NCBI GenBank assembly: GCA_028015205.1
Contig: CM051517.1
Location: 56,295,455-56,359,454 of the forward strand
Length of the DNA stretch: 64,000 nucleotides
Direction of reading: 5' to 3'
Source of the DNA: Mytilisepta virgata
Taxonomy: Eukaryota > Mollusca > Bivalvia > Mytilida > Mytilidae
The notes under the pieces were generated by a model. The model saw only the letters and a list, made by a program, of their open reading frames with translations. It ran no database searches and was not told where the DNA came from. A program made the position numbers and the translations under genes. Within the stretch, counting starts at the first letter, position 1. Each line of letters starts with the position of its first letter. Shown here one piece after another: positions 36,940-49,800 of the stretch.

Positions 36940-38080
36940 TATCTATCCCCCTTCTATATATCTATTAAAGTTGTTCATTGCAGTACTGCTAATTCTCATA
37001 CATGATTATTGTACCGAGATGAATGATGAATCATTTTTAGAGAGGGTATTTCAATGCATTTTCATGATCTAAAAATTTAAATGAACTTTTCATTTTGTAA
37101 GGCAAAATTTCCTTTCTTGTTCAGTCTAAGGATATATTTGACTGCGGTGGCCATCTTGAATTTCCAAGTCAACGACAGTTTTGTGATCCAGACATTTCAT
37201 AATGCAATCTTCAGCGGGTATTCAAGGCTTAAAAATGGAAACAGTAATTGAAATTTTGCATATCAAATTTAAACATGCCGAAAAGACAAAAAAGCTATGT
37301 ATGATAAGGAAGATATTGTAAAAATAGGTTATTACACAGTTTAGTGTACAATGCGGAAAATATTTTACGAGTTCGTATTGTACTGAAAACCCGTATTGGA
37401 TGAGGCGCTGCAATTATTTTTATTTAAAAAATCATTAATCAATAACAATCGGTATCTGTATTCAAAGTTTTAACTATATTCATTTCGCCAAGACAAAAAT
37501 CAACAATTTTCAATCAAATGTATAAGCCCTGGTCTGGAATATTTTCTGTTTGTTATTGTTCCATACACAGACAGAAGCATAAAAACACAATTTTATGTTG
37601 TAAATGATTTATATTAACATCACAAAAACAAATGACAATTTGGTGTCTTTAAAATAAAACCAAGTTTTTGAAATATATGTATCTTTTTCGACTTTGAGTA
37701 TGTTACTTTATAATTTTAAACTTTTATTTTCTATTATGAAATATTATATTTAATTTTATTTGCGCACGCAGTTTTCATTTCACATATGTTAGCAAAAAAA
37801 AAAAAGAAGAAAAATAAGCTGTTTTGCGAACTGACAATACGGATAAAATATGGCTTCCTGAAATTTCATTTTAAACTCTCAAACCTGAAGCTTAGTGCTT
37901 TCTGAGATATCGAGTAATGTTTTAAGTCAAATTATCTAAATATTGCATAATTCCAAAAAGACAATACCAGAAAAAAAGCACAAGAAATCGGAATAAACAT
38001 GAGTTTCTCCTAAATTTTTAGCTTATATAAGGCTATTTATTTTCAATATCCATGACATATTTGTTTTGCAATGAAGAAAA
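36940..38080. other. AT-rich intergenic stretch
   Basis: Nothing recognisable apart from a 'GGCCATCTTGAATTTCCAAG' phrase shared with the ~160-bp repeat family at 5 kb. Confidence 0.35.
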
Positions 38081-38094
38081 AATCAATTCGTTTT

Positions 38095-38485
38095 CATTAC
38101 CGTATTTAAAACCGTTGAGAATTCGCCTTAATTGTTCGTAGATGTCTTTTTTATTTAGCCTCATTATCGTTATTTAGTTAATGACAGCGTTCACAACTAC
38201 GTCCCATCTGAACATCGTTTAGAGAAATAATCTGGTAAGCGATGTCATGATCGGCGCACCGTAATTACGCGGTATGCACATTACAGCAGCCACCACTGGG
38301 AGTTGTGATAGCATTGTTATAGTTTATCTTTAATTACTAACGTTTACTTGGTCTTCAATTGCCCTCAGAGAATAAAAATGCAGAAAATCCCCGAGCTATC
38401 TAGTAATAGCTGCAGTACGTTAATGAGTCGGAAACACACCTAATTACGGGTTGGTAATATCGGTGATATGTTTTTCATGCTAATC
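38095..38485. promoter_or_regulatory. Candidate conserved regulatory block
   Basis: One of the most complex non-repetitive stretches in the window: CGTAATTACG palindrome at 38259, further TAATTAC motifs at 38332 and 38441, TTTAGTTAATGACAG and CTAGTAATAGCTGCAG. No open frame. It resembles developmental enhancers by composition only. Confidence 0.3.
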
Positions 38486-38889
38486 AGCCAACAGTTCCCT
38501 AGAGTTAACCTTTTTACAAGAAAATAAGATAAAAGCTTTTCCAATAAGTACATGTATTATCATGTGCTTTAATTGTTTGTCTTGTATACAGTGATAGAAT
38601 GTTATTTACCGAGAAACATCTGTGAACGTTTTCTGTTTCTGTCTTAATCGTTCTAAGCTGGTGACGTGATGTGAAGGTAAATGAACACGGTAAGACAAAA
38701 CATGGTTTTACATGGGTCAGCTAAAGACAGCAGAAGCATATGCACATTTTAAGCGAAAGAATGGCTGATTGTGCAAAAATGCTGCACGGCCATTCTATCA
38801 TTCTAGACATAATATATATGTAGTTACATGTATCTTAATGTAAATAATTTGCTTTCCCTTTCTTCTGTCGTCGGTGATTTAATCAATGC

Positions 38890-39430
38890 AGGTGCGACAA
38901 AGAAAATGTCACCTACGTAATGACGATATGCCACCACCAGATTACTGATGATTAATTTTGATCCGATTGTTTGAAAAGGTACATTCATCCCTCTCCACTT
39001 CTTTTCAGATTAACGTAAAGAAATACTGAGGTCGGTTAAAATTTAGAAGTGTTACTGTTACCGTGTCTAATTCCGTTACAAATGTTTATGTACAATGCTC
39101 ATTTTTTTTTTTTTTTTTTTTTTTTTTTTGAATTTTTTAATTCTAGATATGCTCCCTTCCTGTTGTTTGTGATGAGATCAATGTGTATTTTTTACAATGT
39201 CACAGAAGCAAATATGAGAAAGAAATGTCATCAGTACATTGAAGATATTCGACAAAAAATTTCAATGGATCACTGACTATCTTATTTTGATGCGATTAAT
39301 TTCATGAAGAGATATTTTCACCTCTCTCCACTTTTTTATAGTAAAGTAAAAGAAATACTGAGTTGGTAATTAATTTTTAGTTCTATAAAAGATAAGTCGA
39401 ACTCCGATACAAATGTTTGTGTGTACAATG
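38890..39430 (+). repeat. Tandem duplication of ~310-330 bp with poly-T
   Basis: 38890-39100 and 39208-39430 share GAAATGTCA, TTTTGAT.CGATT, CCTCTCCACTT, AAGAAATACTGAG and TACAAATGTTT.TGT.TACAATGC in the same order. A 28-base T run (39102-39129) separates them. Confidence 0.6.
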
Positions 39431-39439
39431 CATGTTTCT

Positions 39440-41640
39440 GAATCAATTTGCATCAAGTGTCCTGGAGACAACTGTGTAAAGTTAAAACAAATCATCAATT
39501 AGAGAAGCGAAGATCCAGGACAAACAACGGTTTATCAGAGAATAAACCCACTTCTCGTGAGTCAAAATTTTGGATCAACTCAACGTTATTTGAAAAAAGT
39601 ATCGTTTTATTTTAAAGTGCGTTGAACAGACGCACATTGAAATAATTATCCGAACACTTTCTTAAGATTGTGTCAGGGTATCCTAACAATGGGTTCCAGA
39701 AGTTTTATGCTTCTGTTATCCGTTAAACTTGAACTTGAACCCTTTCAGCAGTTGCTTTAAATTTAGGGTTTTAATTTTCTATAGTATGAGAGTCAGAAAT
39801 TTGATTTTGTTCCCGGATAATACCCCTATGGTCCTATGGTTTGAACTTTTTTGTATTTTTTTTTCATTTTGATACCTATGGTGGTTTTTGGATAAAGATC
39901 AATAAGCACAAGTGACGCTTGCAAACATTTTTCACAGAACAGGAGCTGATTAGGCCTTGTTTTGGAAGCATTTCGCCGTTTAATCCCTTCCCAAATATTA
40001 CGCAAAAAAGAAATTAATGTAAATTCTTACCGCATTAAAAAAATTGCGTTAAAGTGTTCTAAATTTTAAGGCAATTTGAAAAGTTAATCCAAAATTTTGA
40101 CGCGATTTAAAAAAAAAATTCAAAATCGTGTTAAGCTTGACCGAAAGTTGATGCACTTTCAAAAATCTTATCAAAGGGCGTAATGTTTTAAAGCAGATTT
40201 TAACACTTTACTGTTACTGTTTATGTTACTGCATGTTCTCAGTACGGGTTCTTTAGATTTTGGTCTTGTGGACTGTATCCTCTGTATTATTACGGTATTC
40301 CTATGCCGATATTTGATATACCGTGCCAAATGAACAATCATCAATCTATAGAGTATATAATAGACAATGGCAAAACCGAAGTGGGGAAGGACGAGAACAA
40401 AAAAACAAAACAAAACAAAACAACGGAAACATAACAGAAAAACTAGAAATAAAAATTATAAGCAACACTGACCAAACCAAAAATACAGGAGTTAACTCAT
40501 ATAGTTTGATTGGGTAAGCAGTGCCTGCCTTTTACATGCATAAGACACCTAATATGCTCCTCTATGCTTCTCATTTTTCTGCCCATTGTTGAAAGACATG
40601 ATATAGAAGCATATCGGTAAATTTCGTTCGTATGACCCTTTGACAATACCAATACCGTGCATATAATTTTTCTTACTCTGAAATACACAAGAACGTGAAA
40701 GCTTGAAGTAGGAATATGAATCTTTCGTAAAAAGAAGAAAACTTAAGTACAACGTAGACACTGAACAATATAATACCGTAAATATAACAATAAAAACTAA
40801 AGCCTTTTATAACAACTAGAAATACTGTAAAACCGAAAATTTTCGCCTCAGTTTTATTTTTGCTAATTTGACGTGAAATGAATCGCGAAAACAAATATAA
40901 TCATTTAACCTGATATATAAATGTATTTCATACGCTGATTGACTGGGGATCGTAAATTTAAAAAGTTATGAAGATTATCCATTTCTGAAACTCGTGGGGA
41001 AAAAAGACAGTGGTGTAAAAACCGTTTTATGCATTTCACCAGATGTAAATGAATGCCTACTTTCAACGGTTTCGTTTTTTTTCAAGCGATCTTGCAATTA
41101 AATTGATAGACTATTTTCAAAAGAAAATTTTTTAGTAGCTTTATTCTTCTGGAATTGCCATTTTCAGTGTGGAGATCGGTTCTCGCGATCTCATCTCCCA
41201 CTGCACCGAGGCCTCATCGTCACTGCTTATAGACCAATCAAATCTCGCCGTTCACAAATGCTCATACATATCAGGCGTATAACTTTGCCGACTGTGCTCA
41301 TTGAATTTACCTTGGTACAAGAAACTTAAAAATCGAGTAGTTATGGAAGAAATAGCTACTTATACTCGTTCAAAAGTGAAAAACTTGAAAATCTTCAATC
41401 GTTTTTAAAATTCAGCGTCTTCTCCCTCGTTCATCTGCGCCCCATTCGTGAAAGACGTGAAATTTAAAAGCTCGTTGAAGATTTCCAGTCTTCACTTTGT
41501 ACTCGCGTATGAACCTATTATTCTATGAAGGATACAGTCCTGCATTATCTAAGGACGCGAAGTTCAAGCTTTGATGCCGCACGCACAGTTAACTTACTGA
41601 ACTAAATTGTACATGTACTAAGACAGAATAATAGCCGATT
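39440..41640. other. Intergenic DNA, no gene
   Basis: 40820-40910 resembles half of a MITE (CTGTAAAACCGAAAATTTTC). 41300-41500 holds imperfect inverted segments. No gene or RNA recognised. Confidence 0.35.
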
Positions 41641-41648
41641 GGTACATA

Positions 41649-41805
41649 TTATCAGATTTTCTGCAAACGTATATCGTAAAATATCAGCCGCGAGACACAA
41701 TGTGAAGCTTTTTCGGCGAGTGAGCGTAGCGAACGAGCTAAAAAGCTTCATATTGTGTCGAGCGGCTTATATTTTACAATATTTGTTTGAAGAAAACCTG
41801 ATAAT
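41649..41805. mobile_element. Foldback MITE, ~65-bp arms
   Basis: The arm TTATCAGATTTTCTGCAAAC..GTAAAATATCAGCCG..GACACAATGTGAAGC at 41649-41712 pairs with 41740-41805. The loop holds GAGTGAGCGTAGCGAACGAG, itself partly palindromic. Confidence 0.75.
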
Positions 41806-41879
41806 AAATTTATCGTATTGTTAACTAGCAATCTAAATGGAATTTCTTACTTTTCAATGGCCATCTGCCTATAACCGGA

Positions 41880-41995
41880 TGTTTTCCTGATATATTCGGG
41901 TCAACGTTGGGTCAAACATTATGACGTCGCTGATATATTCGGGTCAGCTCATATTAGGGTCGGGTCAACTCTTTACGACGTCACAGTGCCGAAAT
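41880..41995 (+). repeat. Short tandem phrases TATATTCGGGTCA
   Basis: TGATATATTCGGGTCA occurs at 41889 and 41931 and a related GGGTCGGGTCAACTC follows, each with a nearby GACGTC. Purpose unknown. Confidence 0.45.
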
Positions 41996-42468
41996 ACGGG
42001 AAATTGTGAAGGCCTCAGCAGGTCGATATAGGCATGGGGAAATACGATAAGGGCAAATAACAGAATCCATGACAAACCAATCCTTAGAAAAATAATACAA
42101 AGAACAAACATTATAAATTACCAAAACGAATAGAAAACCAAAGAATCAGAATTATACTAGTAACAATATAGCATTAAAAATTAATCAATAGCAATACAAA
42201 AAAAACTCCTAAAAACAGTTGTATCAATTGTCTGGAAGGGTATAAGCATGTCTTGCACTGTTAATTGAATATGTCACATTTTAAGTTGGTAAAGTTATAT
42301 GACATTCTAATATGGTCTACTGAATAGGTCATTAAAACAAACCCATGGTAAAATCTCCAACAAGCCACGGGCGTCCATGAATTATTTCTTAAATAATTTT
42401 GTGGGTTGAGGAAATCATTGTATAAATACCACATCCAACCTGGGATTATTATACTAATATAATAGTGT

Positions 42469-42518
42469 ATTAGTTGGATCTGGGACTAGTATAATAGTCC
42501 CAGATCCAACGTACTAAT
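42469..42518. repeat. Hairpin TTAGTTGGATCTGGGAC
   Basis: The left arm 42469-42486 pairs with 42497-42518 with few mismatches. A partial third copy (ATCCAACCTGGGATTATTATA) lies at 42433. Confidence 0.75.
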
Positions 42519-42699
42519 CAACTGTGAAATGTAAATAGCTTAAGACGCTAGTATATTACCAATATAAGAGAGGGAAGTTCACAAGTGTAAAGTCGAAATC
42601 ATCCACTGGATTAGATCGTATGTAGTTCCTTAAAGGTGGGATTATTAGGCTAAAACAGATGAAAAGAACAAGAACATCTCTAGTGCATTATATAATACG

Positions 42700-42855
42700 G
42701 AAGCCGACATGAGGATCATTTTGCCAACTTTTATTTTAATTGCCCCATTGGTTTCAGAGAAGATCTTTAAAGGAAAGTTTACGAGGACGGACACCAAGCG
42801 ATGGCATTAGGTGAAATAGCCTTTCGGGTCAAGTGAGCTAAAAAAAATTCTTCAT
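42700..42855 (+). repeat. Bivalve repeat tail (GGACGGACACCAAGCGATGG)
   Basis: GAAGATCTTTAAAGGAAAG, ACGGACACCAAGCGATG and TTTCGGGTCAAGTGAGCT are homologous to the end of the array at 48350-49160. Confidence 0.65.
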
Positions 42856-42949
42856 ACATATTTATATCACATTTCAGTGGAAAAAAAACAAAAAATTCTA
42901 AAACTTTCCCATTTAGTTTCTTAAATTAATAAAATGTATCAAATAATAC

Positions 42950-43300
42950 CGATTGAATTTGATGCACTGTTTGGCCATTTCGTTGACTGACAACTCACGA
43001 GCAGTGCTCGAGATCAAAATGTTGGAAATACGGCTAAAGATATAATGATGAATTAATAAGCACAACTATCAAAAACAATTAAAACAGACTGGAATCCAAA
43101 CTCAGCTAAGGGTTACCTCTGCAGCAAAAGGAAGAGCCTTAGAAATGTTTGGTAAATTTTTGTAAAATTTTGAACGGGAAATTTAAAGGTATTTAAGTAA
43201 TGAATCATGCCAGGACTGAATTTGATGCACTGTATGGTCATTCCTTTGATTGACCACTCATCGGCAGTGCTCGAGATCAAAATGTTGGATATCCGGTTAA
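42950..43300 (+). repeat. Two direct copies of dispersed repeat family B
   Basis: GAATTTGATGCACTGT..GACTGACAACTC..CAGTGCTCGAGATCAAAATG at 42955 and again at 43218; a third copy lies at 60247-60305. Related to the heads of family A. Confidence 0.7.
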
Positions 43301-43309
43301 ATCCTTAAA

Positions 43310-46010
43310 TTTTTGGAATTTTCTAAAACAAAAAGTCAGCGAATGAAAGTACTTAATGATAGAGGATTATTTTATTGGTTAACATTAAGATAACTATTTA
43401 TCAGCGCTTCATTAAACAGTAAACGATCCTATGAACGTAAAACGCATGCTTATCAAACAAAGCGAGTAGCGACATCTGTCTGTTAATCATCTCAATTGGA
43501 TTTTAATGACAATGTGGTTACGCAGGATTCTTGTTGTAATCATTCAACAATTTCAAGCAGTTATGTTTGGCACGTTTTCCGTGTAATTCTTGAAATATCA
43601 CAATTTGAAATTAATGATCATTAACCAAAATTCTGTTTCTTCTGGGATTAATATAAACGTCTCTGTGTCAGTATTTACAAACTATATATTATATACCATT
43701 GCATTTGAAATGTTTTGACGGGCATTTTAATCATTTTGTCTTTTTTTAATTTGACTTGCTTCTTGATTTAAAGTTATCAGAATACATTTAGTCGAGTTTC
43801 ATAAAAACCTCAAAATCTCTTTCAAATGATCCATAACCCAAACACCAACCACTCAGATCGCTTGAAAATCAAAATTATAAGAGATGAAATGAAGAGGATA
43901 GAGAAAACATCAAGTTATAACGGATACATATTGAAAAGAGATACAATACATATTGTCAGATAAAGTATGTTTTGAACTGGGCATCATACTTTTCTGTAAT
44001 AAGTCACCGAGGGTATCGTTCGTCATTGCTCATGGACATTTTTCAAGATAGTCGTTATTACAAGTAGCAGTTCATAAATTTGGCAGTTTTATAAGAATTC
44101 AGGTTCGAACAAAAATATGCAGTACTGTATTTGTCTGTCAATACATATAGCTCTACTTATCTCCTTACCTTTATTGTAAATGAACATGACAGACACATAC
44201 AAATCACCATTGTCGTCAACCAAAATTACCGAAAAGGGACTAAAAGAGTCTATTCAAACTGTTATAGAAGCCTTAATCATGGAAATGTAATTTGTAAGAT
44301 CTTCAGATTTTTATATTAGATATTGACATAAGGGAGATCACTCAAAGATACATCGGCCTTCTTGATATCCATTTTAAATCAGATGACCAGTGTATATATT
44401 TTGTTGGTCAATGAAATTTAATAAGGATTATATTATAAATCAGACTGAACATGCAAGATTTAATTAAAGAATACTTTCTTTAAAAATGAACAATATTTTA
44501 ACTTTAGGGCGCAACCAATTGATTTAATGGGGGGCTAGGATAAAAAGGCAGGACCAGGATTTGGAAAAATAAAACCTGGTGGTGGTAAAAATAAACACCA
44601 TGTACAGCAAGTAACGTCGAAATAAAAACAGCAAAATGTATGAGTTTCCGGATATACCAATTCACCAAGGGTACACCATAGAAACAGAAATAGAAACCGA
44701 CCGTATTAGAAATTCGGCCGTTTTATCAAACACCCAAGCATATTTTCAATACATCAAAAACTAAACTATACTTCATGAATGTTTGATAAAACGAATGTTA
44801 TTCCAGTGAACATTTGAGATGTATAATGAAGAGTAGTTCCTCTTGGTCCGAATGCACTATAGTTTATTATTGTTCAAAGAAGGTGTCACTGAGAAATCAA
44901 AATCTGTGGTATCTTTCTTGCGTTACCTGTCATACGCTGTCAAAAAGTTTTCAAGAATTTTTTCATACAATTGACTCATTCATCGGTGGGGTGTTGAACG
45001 GGCCGAGTTAAAAAGCCAAACATAAAAATGACCAAAAAATAAAAACAAAAATGAAAATCAATAGATAAACGCTCAACGTGTGGGTTAACAAATAACAAAA
45101 TTTGATCACGAGCATATTTCAAACTGTTAACATTTCTATTTTTATGTTTGAGATCAAGACTATAACTAGTCGTAACGGTCAGTCTTTTTTTAATTTTTTT
45201 TAGGTCATTTCACAATCCGACCAGCAGTTTAACGAAAACAAACACATAACACTGGGACGAGAAATGAAACGAAAATTAAAGAACAAAATGAGGTAGGACC
45301 TTGAATAGTTTATTTTTCATAATGATAAAAGATTAAAACTGTCCGCTGCAATTACAATCCATTACTATCTACAATAATAATCATAAATACAATATTAGCA
45401 AACTATGCAGTTATTACTTCGTATAGAATACATTTTTAACAATTAAAACTAAGATGCCTGGGCTTACTTAATAAACTTTGTTGCTCATTTGTTAAGCTTC
45501 GAGTGACAAGAATTTGAAAAGACAAAATGTTGCTTGAAAACAGGTCCTGTGATAAACACAATAATCATACCAGGGCTTAATCTTCATAAACGCTGACCTA
45601 ACGGTAAGAAAACAAATTTCTGTTCAAAGGCAGCACATTCTTATTGTGTGAAATTGTCAACACAGAGATAATTTTTTAGTTAATGGATAATTCTTTAACA
45701 CTTTTTTTCAAACGATCGAAACCGACCGAAAATAATTTTTCAATACATTATGCAACAATATTTAGCTAGCTACCCAAAAATATTCAGAATTTAGGAAATA
45801 TGCGTGATGAAACATTATCGTGTTTACCAATTTCAGTATTGTTACATTCAAAGATTAAGCTAAGATTATTATTTTGGAAGGTACCTGAATTCATCAGAAC
45901 AAGTATTTGTCACAAATTGGTATTATATTAAGCAGTTAATTGATAATAACTACTCAATTTAGATGTTTTTTTTGGGTCATATATCGGCATAAGTATACCG
46001 AAGCGACAAA
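43310..46010. other. Intergenic DNA between the two genes
   Basis: No gene. 43390-43640 has a unique, ATTA-rich look. No ShKT-type exon found here on either strand. Confidence 0.4.
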
Positions 46011-46015
46011 GCTGT

Positions 46016-46282
46016 TTTGTTTTTTATTCTTTTAATTATACATGTATCCTTAGCTTGTGGCGTTTGTTTGTTGTGTACCATTCTTATGACTTTGTCTTTT
46101 CCTTGGACTTTGAATTTGTGGACTTTTCCCATTTTTTCTTTGAATTAGTGGACTTTTCCAAATGTTTCACAGAGGGAAAAGTCCACAAATTCAGAGTCAC
46201 AGGAAAAGACAAAGTCAGGAGAATGAAACGCAACAGACAAACGCCACATGGATACATGCATAACAAAAAGAATACAAAAACG
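46016..46282. mobile_element. Foldback element, ~120-bp arms
   Basis: The left arm from about 46016 to 46135 (CTTGTGGCGTTTGTTTGTTG, GACTTTGTCTTTTCC, TTTGTGGACTTTTCCC) pairs with the right arm to 46282. Open frames on both strands mirror each other because of this. It lies just beyond the ShKT gene's 3' end. Confidence 0.8.
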
Positions 46283-46584
46283 TGAAATAAAATAAACAAA
46301 ACTAGAACAAGACAGCACAGAAACCTAAGCCCTAGCAATGTGAACTCCCATTAAAAGCCGGGAGTGAAATCACGTGCTTCGGAAGGGTAAGAATGTTCTG
46401 CTCCGTTAACGGTACCATTTCACTTTTGCTGGTCTTTTGACTGCAATATTAAGTTAACGAAAATAAATCTCGGAGATGATTTTTCAAATGGTACAAAATT
46501 AAAAAGTACACAATTTTCTTGGCCGAAAAATAATTTTTGATTTAAAAAAAACTTTTATAAATGTTGTTTGCAGTATTTTCCCGT

Positions 46585-46590
46585 TTTATT
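46585..46590 (-). terminator. Poly(A) signal after ShKT exon 4
   Basis: AATAAA on the minus strand 27 bases past the read-through stop. It supports a transcript ending here rather than splicing on. Confidence 0.4.
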
Positions 46591-46616
46591 ATTATTGATG
46601 CCACAGGAACATTAGA

Positions 46617-46804
46617 CTATAGCCACAACGTAAAACCGGAAATCGTGTGCTTACCGTTTGTACTTCCGTTTGAACAGAATCCACAATACTTGTAGCAATT
46701 GTCTTCGGCCCAGCCTTGATAATTTGGGTTTGTACAGGTGTCATTTCGATATTGGTTACAGTTTGGTATTTTGTCCTTGCATGGCGGCGCTGGCGTTAGT
46801 TCTC
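46617..46804 (-). CDS. ShKT domain exon 4, possible terminal exon
   Basis: Acceptor TTCCAG. A 150-bp phase 1-1 form ends at donor AACG|GTAAGC (46655); reading through the donor adds 12 residues to a TAG at 46619-46617. The domain begins CKDKIPNC and ends CGFC after the ELTPAPP linker. An AATAAA 27 bases after the stop favours the read-through form as a terminal exon. The 150-bp form is the same length as the paralogous exon at 63512-63363. Confidence 0.8.
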
Positions 46805-49800
46805 CTGGAACTATATTGTTCGTGTTAAGGATTCTCATTGGTTTGTTTCAGAGTTTTCAAGTAATAATGCTACTGTTCGAGAGAAGTCTTACTCATAGAC
46901 AATAACAGTGCATTGACTTGAAATAAAATCGATATACGGACGAGACTTAGAATCGGGTGAAAATGCGAAGGTTTCCTGAGCATTTTTCCCGATTCGTGCC
47001 GAATTCGGATATCGAATTTTATGGCAAATCAGTGCACTGTTATTGTCTTTATACTGCAATCTTTGGTGTGATATTAGTAGATATTACTACCAATTTCAAA
47101 ATTATTTAAATCGTTTGTTACCTTCAAGAGACCACAATGAATTTAGCTGAGTAATATGAATACACGGATAATTCACCTTTTCAAAGCTCAATGAGCAGTT
47201 AAAAATATATACCAAATTGATATTCAGATAAAATTATTGAAAATAACCAACAGTTTCGCTGCAAACATCATTTTTTCAACAAATAAAAAATAAGTAACAA
47301 GAGAATAAGTATTGAAATTTTGTTCTATTTTTACTTTGTCTTGATTTCTATTTTCAAACAAAATCAATATTACATGGTCAAATTAAATCATGTTGTCTTG
47401 CATTCAACCAAAATCAGACAAGACAAGTTTACGTCAGTTCAGCAGAGATAAAATTAGACATTTAGAATATTGGCACATATACATTTAGACATTGCAGTAT
47501 TCATTCTTAACGTCTATGAAGTGATCGTAATGAGTCTTGATTTGCTGAAAGAACATATATTTGGTTCTGGTTTTACTATCTTGATATGTCTGAAATTACA
47601 GAAATTCTGAAAATCAAAATAGGCAAGACAAAAATAGCCGTTAAAGATAAAAAAAAAATGTTTTATTATGGGATATAGGAACAAAATAAGCAAAAATGAT
47701 TTGCCAGTGTCATAACCTAATTAGAATTAAGGGGTTTGATCAAAAACCAGGAGAATTATATTTATTTCATAATAATATCTGATCACTGATATTTTTATAA
47801 CAAAGGTTAATTTTATTAAATTTTATAAAGTTATAACCTTGATATTTCGTTGAAAAATATTTCGCAGTTAAAAATCCAATGATAATCTAAATGAAAAAGT
47901 GTTGTAACATAATACTGCTGAAATATAGAGCTGACAGTGTTAAACGCCATACAGAACTGACAGTGTTAAACGCCATACAGAGCTGACAGTGTTAAACGCC
48001 ATATTCAGGAAAAATTACATATACGTAACAACAACCAATACCATGAATGCTAAAATTAAATATTAAATTAAAAAGATCACAAATGGAATGAAAATATGTT
48101 AGAAGCAAAAGACGGGAAAAGCAGTTAATATTCTATGGTATCAAGAATGCACAATGTATTCTTAATATAAGATAAAATGAGTAATTACAATAATGGTAAC
48201 AATGGTGTAGTAAAATATATGTTCAATTCTAATTATCCTTAGTTGGTTGTACATTTATATGTTTTATCCTAATAATTGTATAATATTTATATATGTATAT
48301 ACATGTATCTATGGGTCTTTGAGTTTAAGAAGATAGTCCTATGTTAAACTAAGTTCGGTTGTGGCGGACATCTTGGTTGATTATTCGGATCATTGGACAA
48401 AACTGTGAAAGAGGACCATCTAAGGACCCTTGCTGCTAAGTTCGGTTCCAATTGGCCATGTAGTTTCAGGCAAGAAGATTTTTTAATGAAGTTTCCCATA
48501 GGGTCCTATTTTAAACTAAGTTCGGCTGTGGCGGACATCTTGGTTGATTATCCGGGTCATCGGACAAAATCCTAACAGAGGACCATCTAAGGATCATTGA
48601 TACCAAGTCTCATTCCAATTGGCTCTGTAGTATCTGTAAGAATATTTTTAATGAATTTTCCCATATGGTCCTTTGTTAAGCTATGTACGGCTGTGGCAGC
48701 CATTTTGGTTGACAGTCAAGGTTATCGAACAAAATTCTGAAAGAGGACCATCTAAGGACCATTGCTGCTAAGTTTGGTTTCAATTGGCTCAGTAGTTTTA
48801 GACAGGAAGATTTTTAAATGAATTTCCCATCTTGGTTGATCGTCCTTGTCATCGGACAATTCTGAAAGGGGACCATCTTAGGACCATTGCTACCAAGTCT
48901 GGTTCCAATTTCCATGTAGTTAAATAGAAGATTTTTGTAATTCATCCCACCTTTGTTCTATTTTTAGTCAAAGCAGCCATGTCCGTTGGAAGTCGGGATA
49001 CCGGACACAATTTTGGAGGGGGAGGGGGGCACCCAAGGACCATTCCACCAAAGTTTGGTCCCAATTGGTCCAGTTGTTTCAGAGGAGAAGATCTTTATAG
49101 GAAAAGTTTACGCCGGACGACGACGGACGACGAAAGCCAAGTTATGGCGAAAGCTCACATGGCCTTTAATAAATCAAAAAGAACTAATAATGTAAACTCC
49201 AAAAGACCAAGAATATATTGAAATGATCAGACAGATCAAACATACGTAGTCCGGAAAAACTTGATTTTTTATTTGATTTCAGCTAACTAACCTAGGCAGA
49301 ATCCACAGTAATGTTTACAGTTCTCCCTTGCCCAAGATCTATACTGTCCAACACAATAGTCCTTTCCATATCGGTGGCAATCATCCAATTTATCAACACA
49401 ATCTGCAAAAATTGTTAACAATCAAAATTGTATTATAAAAAAAAACCATTTCTATATTATATTGCCGGAGACAGTTTTGTTTTTTCTTTGCAACGAATTT
49501 TGTTACATGCAAGCGCATACATGTAATCGGATAGCCTTGGGAACAACATTTCTACATGAACAAAATATGCGTTCTGCTGAGCAAACGGTATATGAACTTT
49601 TTATTCCTTTTATGTATGTACAATACAAAAAAAGTCATAACTTTGAACAATTTATCATACTAGATTGTTTACAGATGCCCCTGTTATGTCTATCTTCTGA
49701 AATCTCGTCATCGATTAAATGTGATTTATTAGTTATAAATGCAACTTTAATATATAACATGTATATATTCATAATACTACTGTTCTAATTAGGCGAAATT

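Noticed and set aside
46055..46338. Frames on both strands with mirrored VDF/DFS or KST motifs
   Set aside because: Created by the long inverted repeat at 46016-46282.
30000..46600. Further ShKT exons left of 46655
   Set aside because: No minus-strand six-cysteine pattern or CGFC-like ending was found; the read-through stop and poly(A) signal explain the gene end.
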